In this document: in pieces, positions 1-64,000 of the stretch
Layout of the letters: the number at the start of each line of letters is the position of its first letter
How positions within the stretch are numbered: position 1 is the first letter of the stretch
Assembly (NCBI GenBank): GCA_030159075.1
Contig: BROG01000918.1
Span: 1-64,000, forward strand
Direction of reading: 5' to 3'
From: Atrina japonica
Taxonomy: Eukaryota; Mollusca; Bivalvia; Pterioida; Pinnidae
Length of the DNA stretch: 64,000 bases
Position numbers and translations under genes: made by a program
The notes under the pieces: model-generated
Databases searched by the model: none
What the model was told of the DNA's origin: nothing
What the model saw: only the letters and a program-made list of their open reading frames with translations

Positions 1-482
1 ATTCAATAAAGATTATTCTTGTTTCAACACAAAACAATTTATCTTTGAATGTTACACTTGATTTTCAGACAAGTCATTTTTGAATTCGGACAAGTAGATT
101 TAAATACTACTTTTGTTGAATCCTGGGTATTTCTCGGTGAATGATAAGTGTGAAAAAAAAATAGAAAAAGTGTTAGTGAATCTACTAACTGGTTGATTGT
201 ATATGAGTTTTAATTGCATCTGGACTGATACATTTTGGAAGCACATACCTGTTGACATGGTAACCATCAAGTTTTTTTTTTTTTTTTTTTTGTGGTTCCA
301 AACTGTCCCCTACCCTTTCCTCTCCTGATGAATACAGAGTTTGTTAGATTTTAAGGGTAAAAAGGGAAAAATTAAAATATCTAGCTGTGGAGACAAAGAT
401 CAGTTAACATCAACCAAATTATCCTTCTAAGCTTGAGATTATTTGGTGACTTGGTTTCGTAATTGCATTTCTTTACTTTCAG
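1..482 (+). other. CFAP74 intron upstream of the first visible exon
   Basis: AT-rich, with a T-run at about 272-290. No repeat family or convincing exon seen. Confidence 0.6.
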
Positions 483-55351
<54,869 letters not shown>

Positions 55352-55426
55352 TAAATCATGTGACTTTGACATTATGTAAAACAATGGGTACATGGACATA
55401 ACGAGGATAAACCTGGAAACAGCGAT

Positions 55427-55432
55427 AATAAA
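55427..55432 (+). promoter_or_regulatory. Candidate polyadenylation signal of CFAP74
   Basis: AATAAA about 75 bp after the TGA, running into an A-tract. A second AATAAA at 55699-55704 would give a 3' UTR of about 370 nt. Which one is used cannot be told from sequence. Confidence 0.45.
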
Positions 55433-57103
55433 AAAAAAACCCAAGTCAGTGTTTGTTCATAATTCCACTGTGGATGGTACGCTGTCTGTTTTTAGCCTAA
55501 CGGATAATTCCTATTTTTAGATTTTGTGCTGTAAGAAATTGTGACTTCTGTGACGTATTTAAACTGTGATATCTCTGTGATGAAAATTAATTCATATTTA
55601 GCATTTCTAAGTTATTATTAATATATATGTATAAATAATTCAATATTATTTTTATGAAAAAAATTTACTGTTGTTGATTTGGTATTTTTTCATATCAAAA
55701 TAAAAAAAAAAAAACAAAAAACAAAGTACGACTTGCAGAGTGCTGTTTTTTTGTATAAGTACTTAGAAATGTCCTAAGCTTGTTGGACCAAAATGACTGG
55801 ATAGCTAATGTCATACCATCCATGGCATCGTCGGTGGACAAAAACTTTAACCTGGGCTATATCTATTGAAATTTCAAGGGGTAAAGCTTTAATATTTCGT
55901 TAGTGCAGTGCTTATTATGATCAGCCCTTTCATTTGGTACCTCGACCTCCTGACCCAGATAATACCATTTGACCCTCTTCTAATTCAAAATTTCAATATC
56001 AGACTTCCACTGCCGCCACCAGCATGCTCTATTGTCCCCTGATAACTCTCATTTTGAAGTTCATGCTAACCATGATGATTCACTCTGATGAAATGACTTG
56101 TTTCCCGTAAAAACGGCAACAAAATTTGACATGCCACTGCCTCTGGGTAAATTTTTCAGAGATTTACTTTCTGTTCACTTTTTTAAAACTACAAACTTCA
56201 AAGATTTTGAGAATTCTTTTTGATGTTTATGTGTCTATTAAATTACTTACTGACAAGAATTATAAAGAAGAGTTAGCATATATGACTTGCAGCCATTGTG
56301 AAAATCTATTTTTAGAAGCACAGAAATGAACTCCTTTAAAACCAGTTTCACAAAGATGTGAACAGCATACAATGACTTCTTGTTCTCAGTTATTGTGTCA
56401 GTTTTAAGTCATCAATTTAATCAAATAAAGAAAATAAGGGATTGACATGGAGAAAAAACTAGGTTTAAATCATCAATGTGTTTTCAGTGCTGCTAATCAG
56501 TTTCCATGAAGAAAATTGATTTGTTGCTGAGAAAATCTTTAACCATCTGTACCATAATCACATTAAAAAGTAAATATTGTATGCAATTTTTCTAGGATCT
56601 TTGATTAATTGCCCCATAATCATGTAAGGTATACCTTATTTTCCTCCACAAAACTGAATAACATGAGAATAATCCTGATTAAAAAGAAATGACAACATAG
56701 GATGACAGCCATTCCATCCCCCCCCCCCCCCATCTTTCCAATTTTTTAAAACTTTCAAAACATTTCATCATGAAGCACATTGATTACTGGTACTTGAAAA
56801 AATAATGCTCTGTCTGCAATTATTTTGAATTGTTGTGAAAAAATAGCTTAAAGTGGAAATAAATTAAAGATATATTGGGAAATCTAGGTTGAACTCATTG
56901 ATGTGATTTTGGCACGCTACACAAACATGAACAAAGCAAAAGAAATTGATTGGATGAGTTTGAATATTTATTTTTAGATTTTATTCGATCTCATAGTCTG
57001 AGACATAAATATATATATACAAACATATCACCGTAAAAGACATTTAACAGAAAAATGTTCTTACAAAAAAAAAAAAATATATCATGCATACCTACAATGA
57101 AAT

Positions 57104-57194
57104 TTAACCCATTCACCCCTGAAAACACATTTGGATTGACTGGTATCTTTGATTTTAAGTAGAGTCAATTGTTTCTCAGGGGTAGATCAGTTAA
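57104..57194. repeat. TTAA-type 91-bp palindromic element
   Basis: ttaacccattcacccctgaa to caggggtagatcagttaa; exactly 91 bp with TTAA at both ends, in the intergenic space. Confidence 0.8.
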
Positions 57195-58135
57195 AGGTTC
57201 TGTTTTACAGATCGTAGTGTGTAAGGTCAAATTTTTCTGTTACCTTTGCCCTATAGATGGTAAATCATGACTTTGAACATTTTTAGAAAAATCTAAAATG
57301 TTCAAGAGTTTACCCACAATGCACTACGGTATAATAGATGTCAAAAGTGACTTGTGTGACCTTAAAAACAAATGAGATGTAAAAGTGGTCATTTTTCACC
57401 AGAACTGCACACGATTTGTGAGTGGTAAAATTATACAGATCCCTACAAAATGACAATGGAAAAAAATATATTGGTTGCCATGACAACATTGCTGATTATG
57501 CAGGAATTTATAGCATTTACTGAGTGAAGTTGTAACGCATTTCACAGGTCTGGTAGTAAACGAACAGCATTTACGGCTTGACGTGAAATGACAGAGTATC
57601 TGGTATGAACAAGTGAAAAGAGTGTACAGATTGTTTTTATTGATTCCATTCCATTTAACTTGTCCACCCCTATATACCACCACAATAAACTCTTCTTTAT
57701 TCATGTGAACCATTCCAAATTAATGAGATGGCAATACCAAAACTCTTAGAGAACAATCCAAATACATTTACAATATCTTTAGATTCTATTTTTTATTAAC
57801 AAAACTTCAGATGTTAATCTATTTTCATGCCACAACATTATTTCAAGCCTTTTCAAATTAGACTTTGTTTTGAATAAGAGGGGGAGACGTTTGGTCCAAA
57901 TGATACCGTCTATAAATTCAAAAAGTCCCATTTGAAATTTAATGTGACGTTGACCATAACACGTGCATCAAATGAGATTAAAAAAAATTGACAATATAAT
58001 TACATTCCATACTGTGGTCTGCTGCATTAAGTATTGTCTTTTATTCTTTTTGTTTCTTTACAGATTGCAAATTCTTAAAATTAATGATGGTCAAGCTCAG
58101 ATAATCCATTTACATCCCCCCCCCCCATATCACTG

Positions 58136-58141
58136 TTTATT
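58136..58141 (-). promoter_or_regulatory. Candidate polyadenylation signal of FARSB
   Basis: TTTATT on the + strand, i.e. AATAAA on the minus strand, about 70 bp after the FARSB stop codon. Other TTTATT hexamers occur further left, so this is only the nearest candidate. Confidence 0.4.
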
Positions 58142-58211
58142 ATTGTCAGTGGAATAATCCATATGTATGAAACACACAGGGTTGAAAAGGTTAAACTATT
58201 ATATCCGCTGC

Positions 58212-58363
58212 TCATAAGAATGGCTCCAGTGTGATTTCAAAAGCTGCACAAGGAATGGTCAGCTCAAATTTGGTCACCACGTCGGGATGCAGAACACCGA
58301 CTTTGCCAATACACTGCTGCTTGTATATAATGTCCGCACATCTACCAGAGAAATATGTTGAAT
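58212..58363 (-). CDS. FARSB: FARSB last exon with stop
   Basis: Acceptor ttaacag. Reads [20 protein letters not shown], then [18 protein letters not shown] and [12 protein letters not shown]. Confidence 0.95.
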
Positions 58364-61300
58364 CTGTTAAAAAATACATAAATGAATATAAATTTACTCC
58401 AAAAAAATGATACTATAGTGTCTTGATAATCTATAAGGATGTCTCTCATCTGGCTGTGTGGTAGTCACCTTGACCTTTGACCTTATAATTTCAAAATTAA
58501 TTGGTGTCTACCTCATCCTTCACTTGAACAATGACACAAGTCTAATTCCAGTAAGTTGTAGAATGTTTTAATTATTGTCCAAGAAAAAACGCCAAGCTCT
58601 GCATTTTGTTTTTGTTAATGTGACCTTTAACCCATAACCCGTAAACCTAAAGCTGTCTTTGTCTCCCAATTGCGTGGATTGCTTTAGAGGATTGTACACT
58701 AGACAACTATGCCTCTGAATAGACTGAAAAATTACTTAATGCTGAGCTGAAAAATTACTTGATGCTGAGCTGAAAAACTGCTTAATGCTGAGCTGAAAAA
58801 TTGCTTAATGCTCAACTGAAAATTCATTTGATGCTCAACTGAAAAAATGCTTGATGCTGAGCTGAAAAATCATTTGATGCTCAACTGAAAAAACTCTTGA
58901 TGCTGAGCTGAAAAATCATTTGATGCTCAACTGAAGAGTTGCTTGATGCTGAGCTGAAAAATCATTTGATGCTCAACTGAAGAGTTGCTTGATGCTGAGC
59001 TGAAAATCATTTGATGCTCAACTGAAAAAACTCTTGATGCTGAGTTGAAAAATCATTTGATGCTCAACTGAAGAGATGCTTGATGAAGAGATGCTTGATG
59101 CTGAGCTGAAAAATCATTTTACATTTAACTGAAAAATCATTTGATGCTCAACCGAAAAATAGCTTGCTGCTCAACTGACTATGGAGAAGTTTGTCGCTTT
59201 ATTGCCAACACTGGCCTTCTGCAGGTACATTTTATTTTATTTCATTGTGCCCTACATGCAAGATTCATCTAGCAACTGCAACATGTGCAATTGATACTTG
59301 GTAAAGAAATCTATAAGGTGTGTTATATGATGTCAGATTGTTGAAGCGAGTCTTAGATTTGGACCTGGAACCATAAAACTTAAGAACTTACTAAAGTCTG
59401 AAAATGTTCTCAATTTGGTCTGATTTCAGGATTATCCAAAGTTGAGTAAGATATTTAGACAAGAAAATTCTTAAGAATTATGGTCTGCTTTATAGCTATA
59501 AATCAGATTTCATGATTAACCAAAGTTGAGTAAGATAGTAAATTCTAAAGAATTATGGTCTGCTTAGGTATAAATCAGATTTCATGATTAACCAAAGTTG
59601 AGTGAGACAGTAAATTCTGAAGATTTTTATGGTGGCAGGCCCTCATGATACCATTATTCACACTATAACTGATGGGTCCAAGACCTTCATCTTTAGGTAG
59701 ACTGTTTCCAGGATGACAAATCACACCTTGACATTACAGTCAACTCCACTTATAACGAGACCATATATATAACGAAATGTCTGTTACAGCGTGGAAATAT
59801 ATCTTCTACTGTGTGTATTTCTTACATTATTCTATATATATCCAAATAACGACATTCGACTATAACTAGGTTGAAATCAATCTCCCTTCCACTTCGTTAT
59901 AAGTGCAGTTGACTGTATTTCATAGGATATATGTAATTTAGCGTATTAGTTTTTATTGGCTACGTCAATATATCCTATAGGTTTAAAGATTTCTTTAAAA
60001 AAAACAACTCTGAATCTAATATGCTAACTAGCTACATGTGTACTGGGCATATACTGACCATTGCAAGCTTTAATATAGTAACCCGTCCCATCTTTTGTAA
60101 ATGGAATACCCAACAACTGCATCACACGGTCCAACAATCCCTGCACCACTTCAAATCCCGGAGTTTTGTTGTAATTTACTGCACACATTCGCCGTTCATT
60201 TCTAGCGCCAACATCTGAAGATTAGAGTGTAACATTAGAACATTCTTCTTAAGATTACGTGCTGACTGTAGTTCAAGTAAAATGTCTATTTGGTACTACA
60301 TACAGTAAAACCTGCTATAGTGGCCACCTTTATATAAGGATTACCTGTTTATAAAGGCCAGTTTTTTAAAGTTCCTTGACTGCATATTTCAATTAAATTG
60401 ACCCTATGTCACCTGCACATAAAGGCCAATATTTTTTGGTCCCTTGGGTGGCCCCTATATACAGGTTTTACTGTATATTCAACTGAACACAAAAGCAAGA
60501 GACCCAAGAAGTGGGCCTATATAGCTCACCTTTGGCTGGATCACAGTACACGACATCCGATATTTCAAAAACCTGCAGAGGAAGTGGCATGTTCTTGTTG
60601 TTGCTAATGGTATTAAGAATGCCTGGCAACAGTGTCGTCCTGGCAACCTAGAACACAAATGAAGACATATATATTGAATATACAAGGCTGTCTTTGCCTA
60701 TCAGATACACCAGAACTTAACTTTAAAAGAAAGTATGATTCAGTTAAATCAATGATAAACTTCTATACAAGTTCAACAGGCAATTTCTTTGTAGCAGAGG
60801 CACCTTTGCTTATGAAATAGAAGCATGAAATGAGCATCGTTTTCAATTACCTTGTGCATCTTATAAGGATGTGCATCTAATTACCAGACATTTCTATATG
60901 CAGACAAAAAAAATTCATATCAGCTACATTGACAAATCGTTCTTCATTCTTGTAATTGTAAAAGATGACCAGATTTTCAGAAAAATTATTCAAAATTTAA
61001 ATATCTGTATTTGAAAAAACGTTCACTTCTTAATCATTACTAATAAATTAAGAAATATCTACATTTTTACAAAGAAACAACTTTGTAAATTTACTCTGAA
61101 CATCTGTCCTTTAATAATAAAATGAATACTGATCAAGAATTATTTTTAACTGATCAACAAATTATTTCTTAAAATTTAACAAAAAATTTCAGATGATTAT
61201 AGGACAAGTAAAGAAAATGTGAAATAATACAACATCCCTGTCATAATTTTTTGGATCCCATTGTCAATAAAAAGTCTTTTAAATGAAACAAGGGGTGTTT

Positions 61301-63095
61301 GTGAAAAACTTCGCCTGAGAATTAAGCCATTGTTTTTTTTAAGATTGTAAATCCCAGAATTTTGCCATATAACTCGGAATGTTAGCCAAGATCTAATGCA
61401 CCCTAGATCTTCTTGTTAAAAAGCAAACCAGATTTGCTAACATTTTATACAAGAAACTCACCGAGTTGTTACGAAAACCGAAACGTTGAAAACAAACAGA
61501 CCGACAGACCAAAAACAATAGGCTCTCGATGTTTGATCCATCATTTTAGAACAACGGTCCAGAATCACTAGGCTCTTTCCTACCCACATGGTGTCTTGAG
61601 CCCGAAATCATTTGTAACTAATAAATATTTATAAGGAGTAAGTGTGTCCAATTTATCCAATCAAAGTAGTTGTGATCGGCAATGGAACTTATTGCGTAGT
61701 TCGTTGATCTAATACAATTCTGATATTGATTGAAAGCCTCGATCTAATTGGTTGACGAATGCGAGCACCACTTACTCTCATTGGCTGAAGCTTCATGAAT
61801 ACTAAAAATATGCAAGAATGATTTAAGGCTCATGAAACCGTGGGTAGGCAAGAGCATTGTGATTCTGGATCGTGGCTTTAAGATGATGTGTTCGATATGT
61901 ATCATCGAAATAATGTCATGTGGTCTTAACACTTTTAATATTTGGCAGACATAATCAGCAAAAGGATATGTACATATTTTATCATGTTAATGAGGTAAAG
62001 CAAATGAGGTAGCTACAAATCTCCACCCACCTGAAAATCGGCTGTCTTTGGATTCATGATATGAACAGCTTTCGCTTCTTTTAAGTTTTTCCCGAGTTTG
62101 TCAGAGATGTCTCCCCTAGAACACTGGAGAAGAAAATGAAAGTCAACCAACCAAAGAAGAACATAAAAATGTGTTTATTAAATACAAAAGGTATTGTCCG
62201 ATTCACATCACTTGGCGGGCGAGGTAACCTTTTGATTACCATACGGTCTATTCTACACGCTTTTCGGTTAGGACAAGCTTCACAGGAAAAGTGTTTCATT
62301 ACACGCGGTGTACTCAGGAATGGTGACAAGTAGGGACGATTACTCTTGCCGGTGTAATCATTAATGTCGCTATCGTTTGTTACCTAAAACTTAAACTCAT
62401 CCAGGTCATGAAAGGGTTCACAAGACTCCGCCCCGCCAGGTTGTATGGATTTTACTTTACTAATCATGACCAGAATTTATATATTGTTAAGTGTCAATTC
62501 AAATAATTAGTTTCCTGCTGCCCCACCGTTGAACCCTACATTGATCTCAACTGCATTCGTATGTTGAATCTGACACATACATGTACTAATATTGATCCCA
62601 CATATTTGTTGTTGAACCTATGCATACAATTTTGAATCCAATGCATCTTAATGTTGAACCCACTGCATCCCAATGTTGAACTTGACCATTTAATGTTAAA
62701 CCCAGTGTCTAAATTTTGAATCTGATGCATCCTAGTGTTGGACTCATGCATTCAATGTTGAACTCAATATCTAAATGTTGAATACGATACCTTCTAATGC
62801 TGACCCCATGAATTTAAGTCCAGCTAATTCTGAAAGGCTGAACAAGAAATTTTAAGAATATTCAGAGATTCGGCCTTAATCTTCTCTTCTGGGCCCTAAA
62901 TAAATACATATTAGCTTAATATTTGACCTTGATCTTAAAACTATAACAAAACTGTTATAATGGAAGGTTGACCTTATCAGTAAAAGCCGACAAATTTTAT
63001 TACGACACACGTACCAAGGCAAATGTTAGCACTTCTGTATATCCCGCAGCTGCCACTTCCTGTCTAAGCTGATCCGTCAATTTGTTGACAGGAAA
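58212..63095 (-). CDS. FARSB: FARSB, cytosolic phenylalanyl-tRNA synthetase beta subunit (C-terminal third)
   Basis: Non-catalytic beta subunit of the alpha2-beta2 enzyme that charges tRNA-Phe in the cytosol. Five minus-strand exons (63095-63015, 62123-62031, 60647-60530, 60214-60059, 58363-58212) join in frame to 199 residues and a TGA at 58214-58212. The animal protein is about 590 residues, so this is the last third, covering the synthetase-like core domain; upstream exons lie beyond the window. Signature stretches, recognised from the family: [20 protein letters not shown], the [17 protein letters not shown] motif across an exon joint, and [16 protein letters not shown] near the end. It runs tail to tail with CFAP74. 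Introns hold two minisatellites and several MITE-like elements. Identification is confident, though made without a search. Confidence 0.93.
58725..59180. repeat. Minisatellite with 23-bp monomer in 46-bp pairs
   Basis: Monomers of type tgatgctgagctgaaaaatc alternate with tgatgctcaactgaa(g)a over much of the array, giving a two-monomer period. In the last FARSB intron. Confidence 0.92.
59395..59640. repeat. Tandem repeat, about 80-bp unit, three copies
   Basis: 'aaccaaagttgagtaagata' or a near copy recurs three times with 'aattatggtctgctt' between copies. Confidence 0.8.
59735..59917. repeat. TACAGT...ACTGTA MITE, 'ataacgag' type
   Basis: tacagtcaactccacttata to gtgcagttgactgta; the interior 'ttataacgaga' resembles pogo/Tigger termini. 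Confidence 0.75.
60059..60214 (-). CDS. FARSB: FARSB exon d
   Basis: Acceptor atcttcag, donor gtcagt. Reads [20 protein letters not shown], then [17 protein letters not shown] and YYIKACN. Confidence 0.94.
60301..60475 (-). repeat. TACAGT...ACTGTA pogo/Tigger-like MITE, reversed
   Basis: tacagtaaaacctgctatag to tatacaggttttactgta; reverse orientation of 10827 and 43484. Confidence 0.8.
60530..60647 (-). CDS. FARSB: FARSB exon c
   Basis: Acceptor gttctag, donor gtgagc. Reads [20 protein letters not shown] to [14 protein letters not shown]; ends in phase 1. Confidence 0.94.
61539..61887. repeat. Fold-back element
   Basis: Arms of about 70 bp, ggtccagaatcactaggctc at the left and gagcattgtgattctggatc at the right, around about 200 bp. 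In a FARSB intron; non-coding. Confidence 0.8.
62031..62123 (-). CDS. FARSB: FARSB exon b
   Basis: Acceptor cttctccag, donor gtgggt; 31 codons, phase 0. Reads [20 protein letters not shown] to NPKTADFQ. An AG eight bases further in was rejected because it loses the conserved Cys-Ser and shifts the frame. Confidence 0.93.
62555..62810. repeat. Degenerate tandem repeat, about 23-bp unit
   Basis: Variants of 'aatgttgaacccactgcatc' recur about eleven times. Confidence 0.7.
63015..63095 (-). CDS. FARSB: FARSB exon a (first visible)
   Basis: Minus-strand acceptor cattgcag, donor gtacgt; 27 codons, phase 0. Reads [20 protein letters not shown] then EVLTFAL. Confidence 0.93.
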
Positions 63096-63249
63096 CTGCA
63101 ATGTAAAAGTTTTTAAGTTTAGATAAAAATGAAGGTGAGTATTATACCAAAAACGTAAAAAAAAAAAGATTATTTCCCGTTTATCTCGGTCCTCAATAAC
63201 TGCAAAGACTTTGTTAAAATAATAATACACCGGTAGGTATCGTTAAAGA

Positions 63250-63543
63250 TGTTTGATTGTTGTTTTACGTTCCGTCAAGGATTTTTTACTTATAAGGAGA
63301 TGTCATCGGCTTTAGGTGAAGCGCTATGGACGGACACCAATACAGTGAGGGTTCTTTAATGTACCATGCCTTCTGTAACAGGGGACCTCTGTTTCAAGTC
63401 TCAACTGAAAGACTTTAAATTTTGTATGCTAAGCACTTGGTGAAGGAACAGTCCATTCCGTTTTAAAAGTTTTCGGTGTGACCTGGTATTGGGAATCAAA
63501 CTTGGGACCTTCCGCTTACAAGTTGAATATCACTAGACCAACG
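63250..63543 (-). repeat. tRNA-derived SINE, minus strand
   Basis: Minus-strand head ttggtctagtgatattcaac (A-box-like) and B-box-like gtttgattccc, then a body with gcttagcatac and ggtacattaaag. Related to 14165-14345. Confidence 0.7.
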
Positions 63544-64000
63544 CAAGCTCTGTTAAACGTGTAGGTAATGTTGTACAAGTTGAATATCACTAGACCAACG
63601 CAAGCTTTGTTAAATGTGTAGGTAATGTTGTACAAGTCGAATATCACTAGACCAACGCAAGCTCTGTTAAACGTGTAGGTAATGTTGTACAAGTTGAATA
63701 TCACTAGACCAACGCAAGCTCTGTTAAATATGTAGGTAATGTTGTACAAGTCGAATATCACTAGACCAACGCAAGCTTTGTTAAACGTGTAGGTAATGTT
63801 GTACAAGTTGAATATCACTAGACCAACGCAAGCTCTGTTAAACGTGTAGGTAATGTTGTACAAGTCGAATATCACTAGACCAACGCAAGCTTTGTTAAAC
63901 GTGTAGGTAATGTTGTACAAGTCGAATATCACTAGACCAACGCAAGCTTTGTTAAACGTGTAGGTAATGTTGTACAAGTTGAATATCACTAGACCAACGC
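63515..64000. repeat. 57-bp tandem array reaching the window edge
   Basis: About 8.5 units of gaatatcactagaccaacgc + aagctctgttaaa + cgtgtaggtaatgttgtaca + agtt, differing at few positions (tt/tc, ct/tt). The unit includes the A-box end of the SINE just before it. The repeating 19-residue frame on the minus strand is not a gene. Confidence 0.95.

Larger units (their letters stand above)
55352..58211. other. Intergenic space between convergent genes
   Basis: Holds the 3' UTRs of CFAP74 (+) and FARSB (-), a TTAA-type palindromic element at 57104-57194, short C-runs (56718-56731, 58116-58126) and otherwise AT-rich sequence with no gene that I can recognise. Confidence 0.7.

Noticed and set aside
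69..93. Possible 25-bp exon after attttcag, phase-compatible with exon 1
   Set aside because: Too short and without family support; such matches are expected by chance in AT-rich introns.
63516..63989. 157-codon minus-strand frame of 19-residue repeats
   Set aside because: 57 is a multiple of three, so the tandem array stays open by chance; no start context, codon bias or family match.

Overview
The window is AT-rich, intron-dense, transposon-littered animal DNA, most likely from a bivalve mollusc. The evidence is two conserved animal genes with many GT-AG introns, tRNA-derived SINEs whose heads read 'GGCCTCCGTGGCCGAGTGG', and 'AGCTCACCTGA...TTCTGATCACGTTTTG' type dispersed repeats that I associate with bivalve genomes. 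The bivalve assignment is from memory of repeat families, not from a search. No prokaryotic, viral or rRNA content was recognised.

Positions 483-55351 (+ strand) are the ciliary gene CFAP74 (FAP74, central-pair C1d projection). I could join 41 exons that keep one open frame, 1673 residues in all, ending at a TGA at 55349-55351. The first visible exon begins inside a codon, so the 5' end lies before the window. Order in the protein: N-terminal coiled coil (exons 1-8), acidic linker (9-10), a run of MSP/ASH-like immunoglobulin-fold segments (12-26), a Lys-rich linker (27-29) split by an 11.8 kb intron, then more Ig-like segments to the C-terminus (30-41).

Positions 55352-58211 are the intergenic space between two convergent genes. 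Positions 58212-63095 (- strand) hold the last five exons (199 residues) of FARSB, the cytosolic phenylalanyl-tRNA synthetase beta subunit; its upstream exons lie beyond the window. The two genes have unrelated jobs (axoneme motility and translation) and simply lie tail to tail.

Almost everything else is intron filled with repeats: tRNA-derived SINEs, at least nine families of small inverted-repeat (MITE-like) elements, microsatellites and minisatellites. Most striking are a 30-bp minisatellite that has duplicated the 3' splice acceptor of CFAP74 exon 36 nine times; a 7.05 kb insertion in intron 28 bracketed by an identical 33-bp direct repeat; a TTAA-bounded ~91-bp palindromic element present in about ten places; and a 57-bp array at the right edge whose unit carries the A-box-like part of a tRNA-type SINE. 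I saw no clear new protein system in the window.
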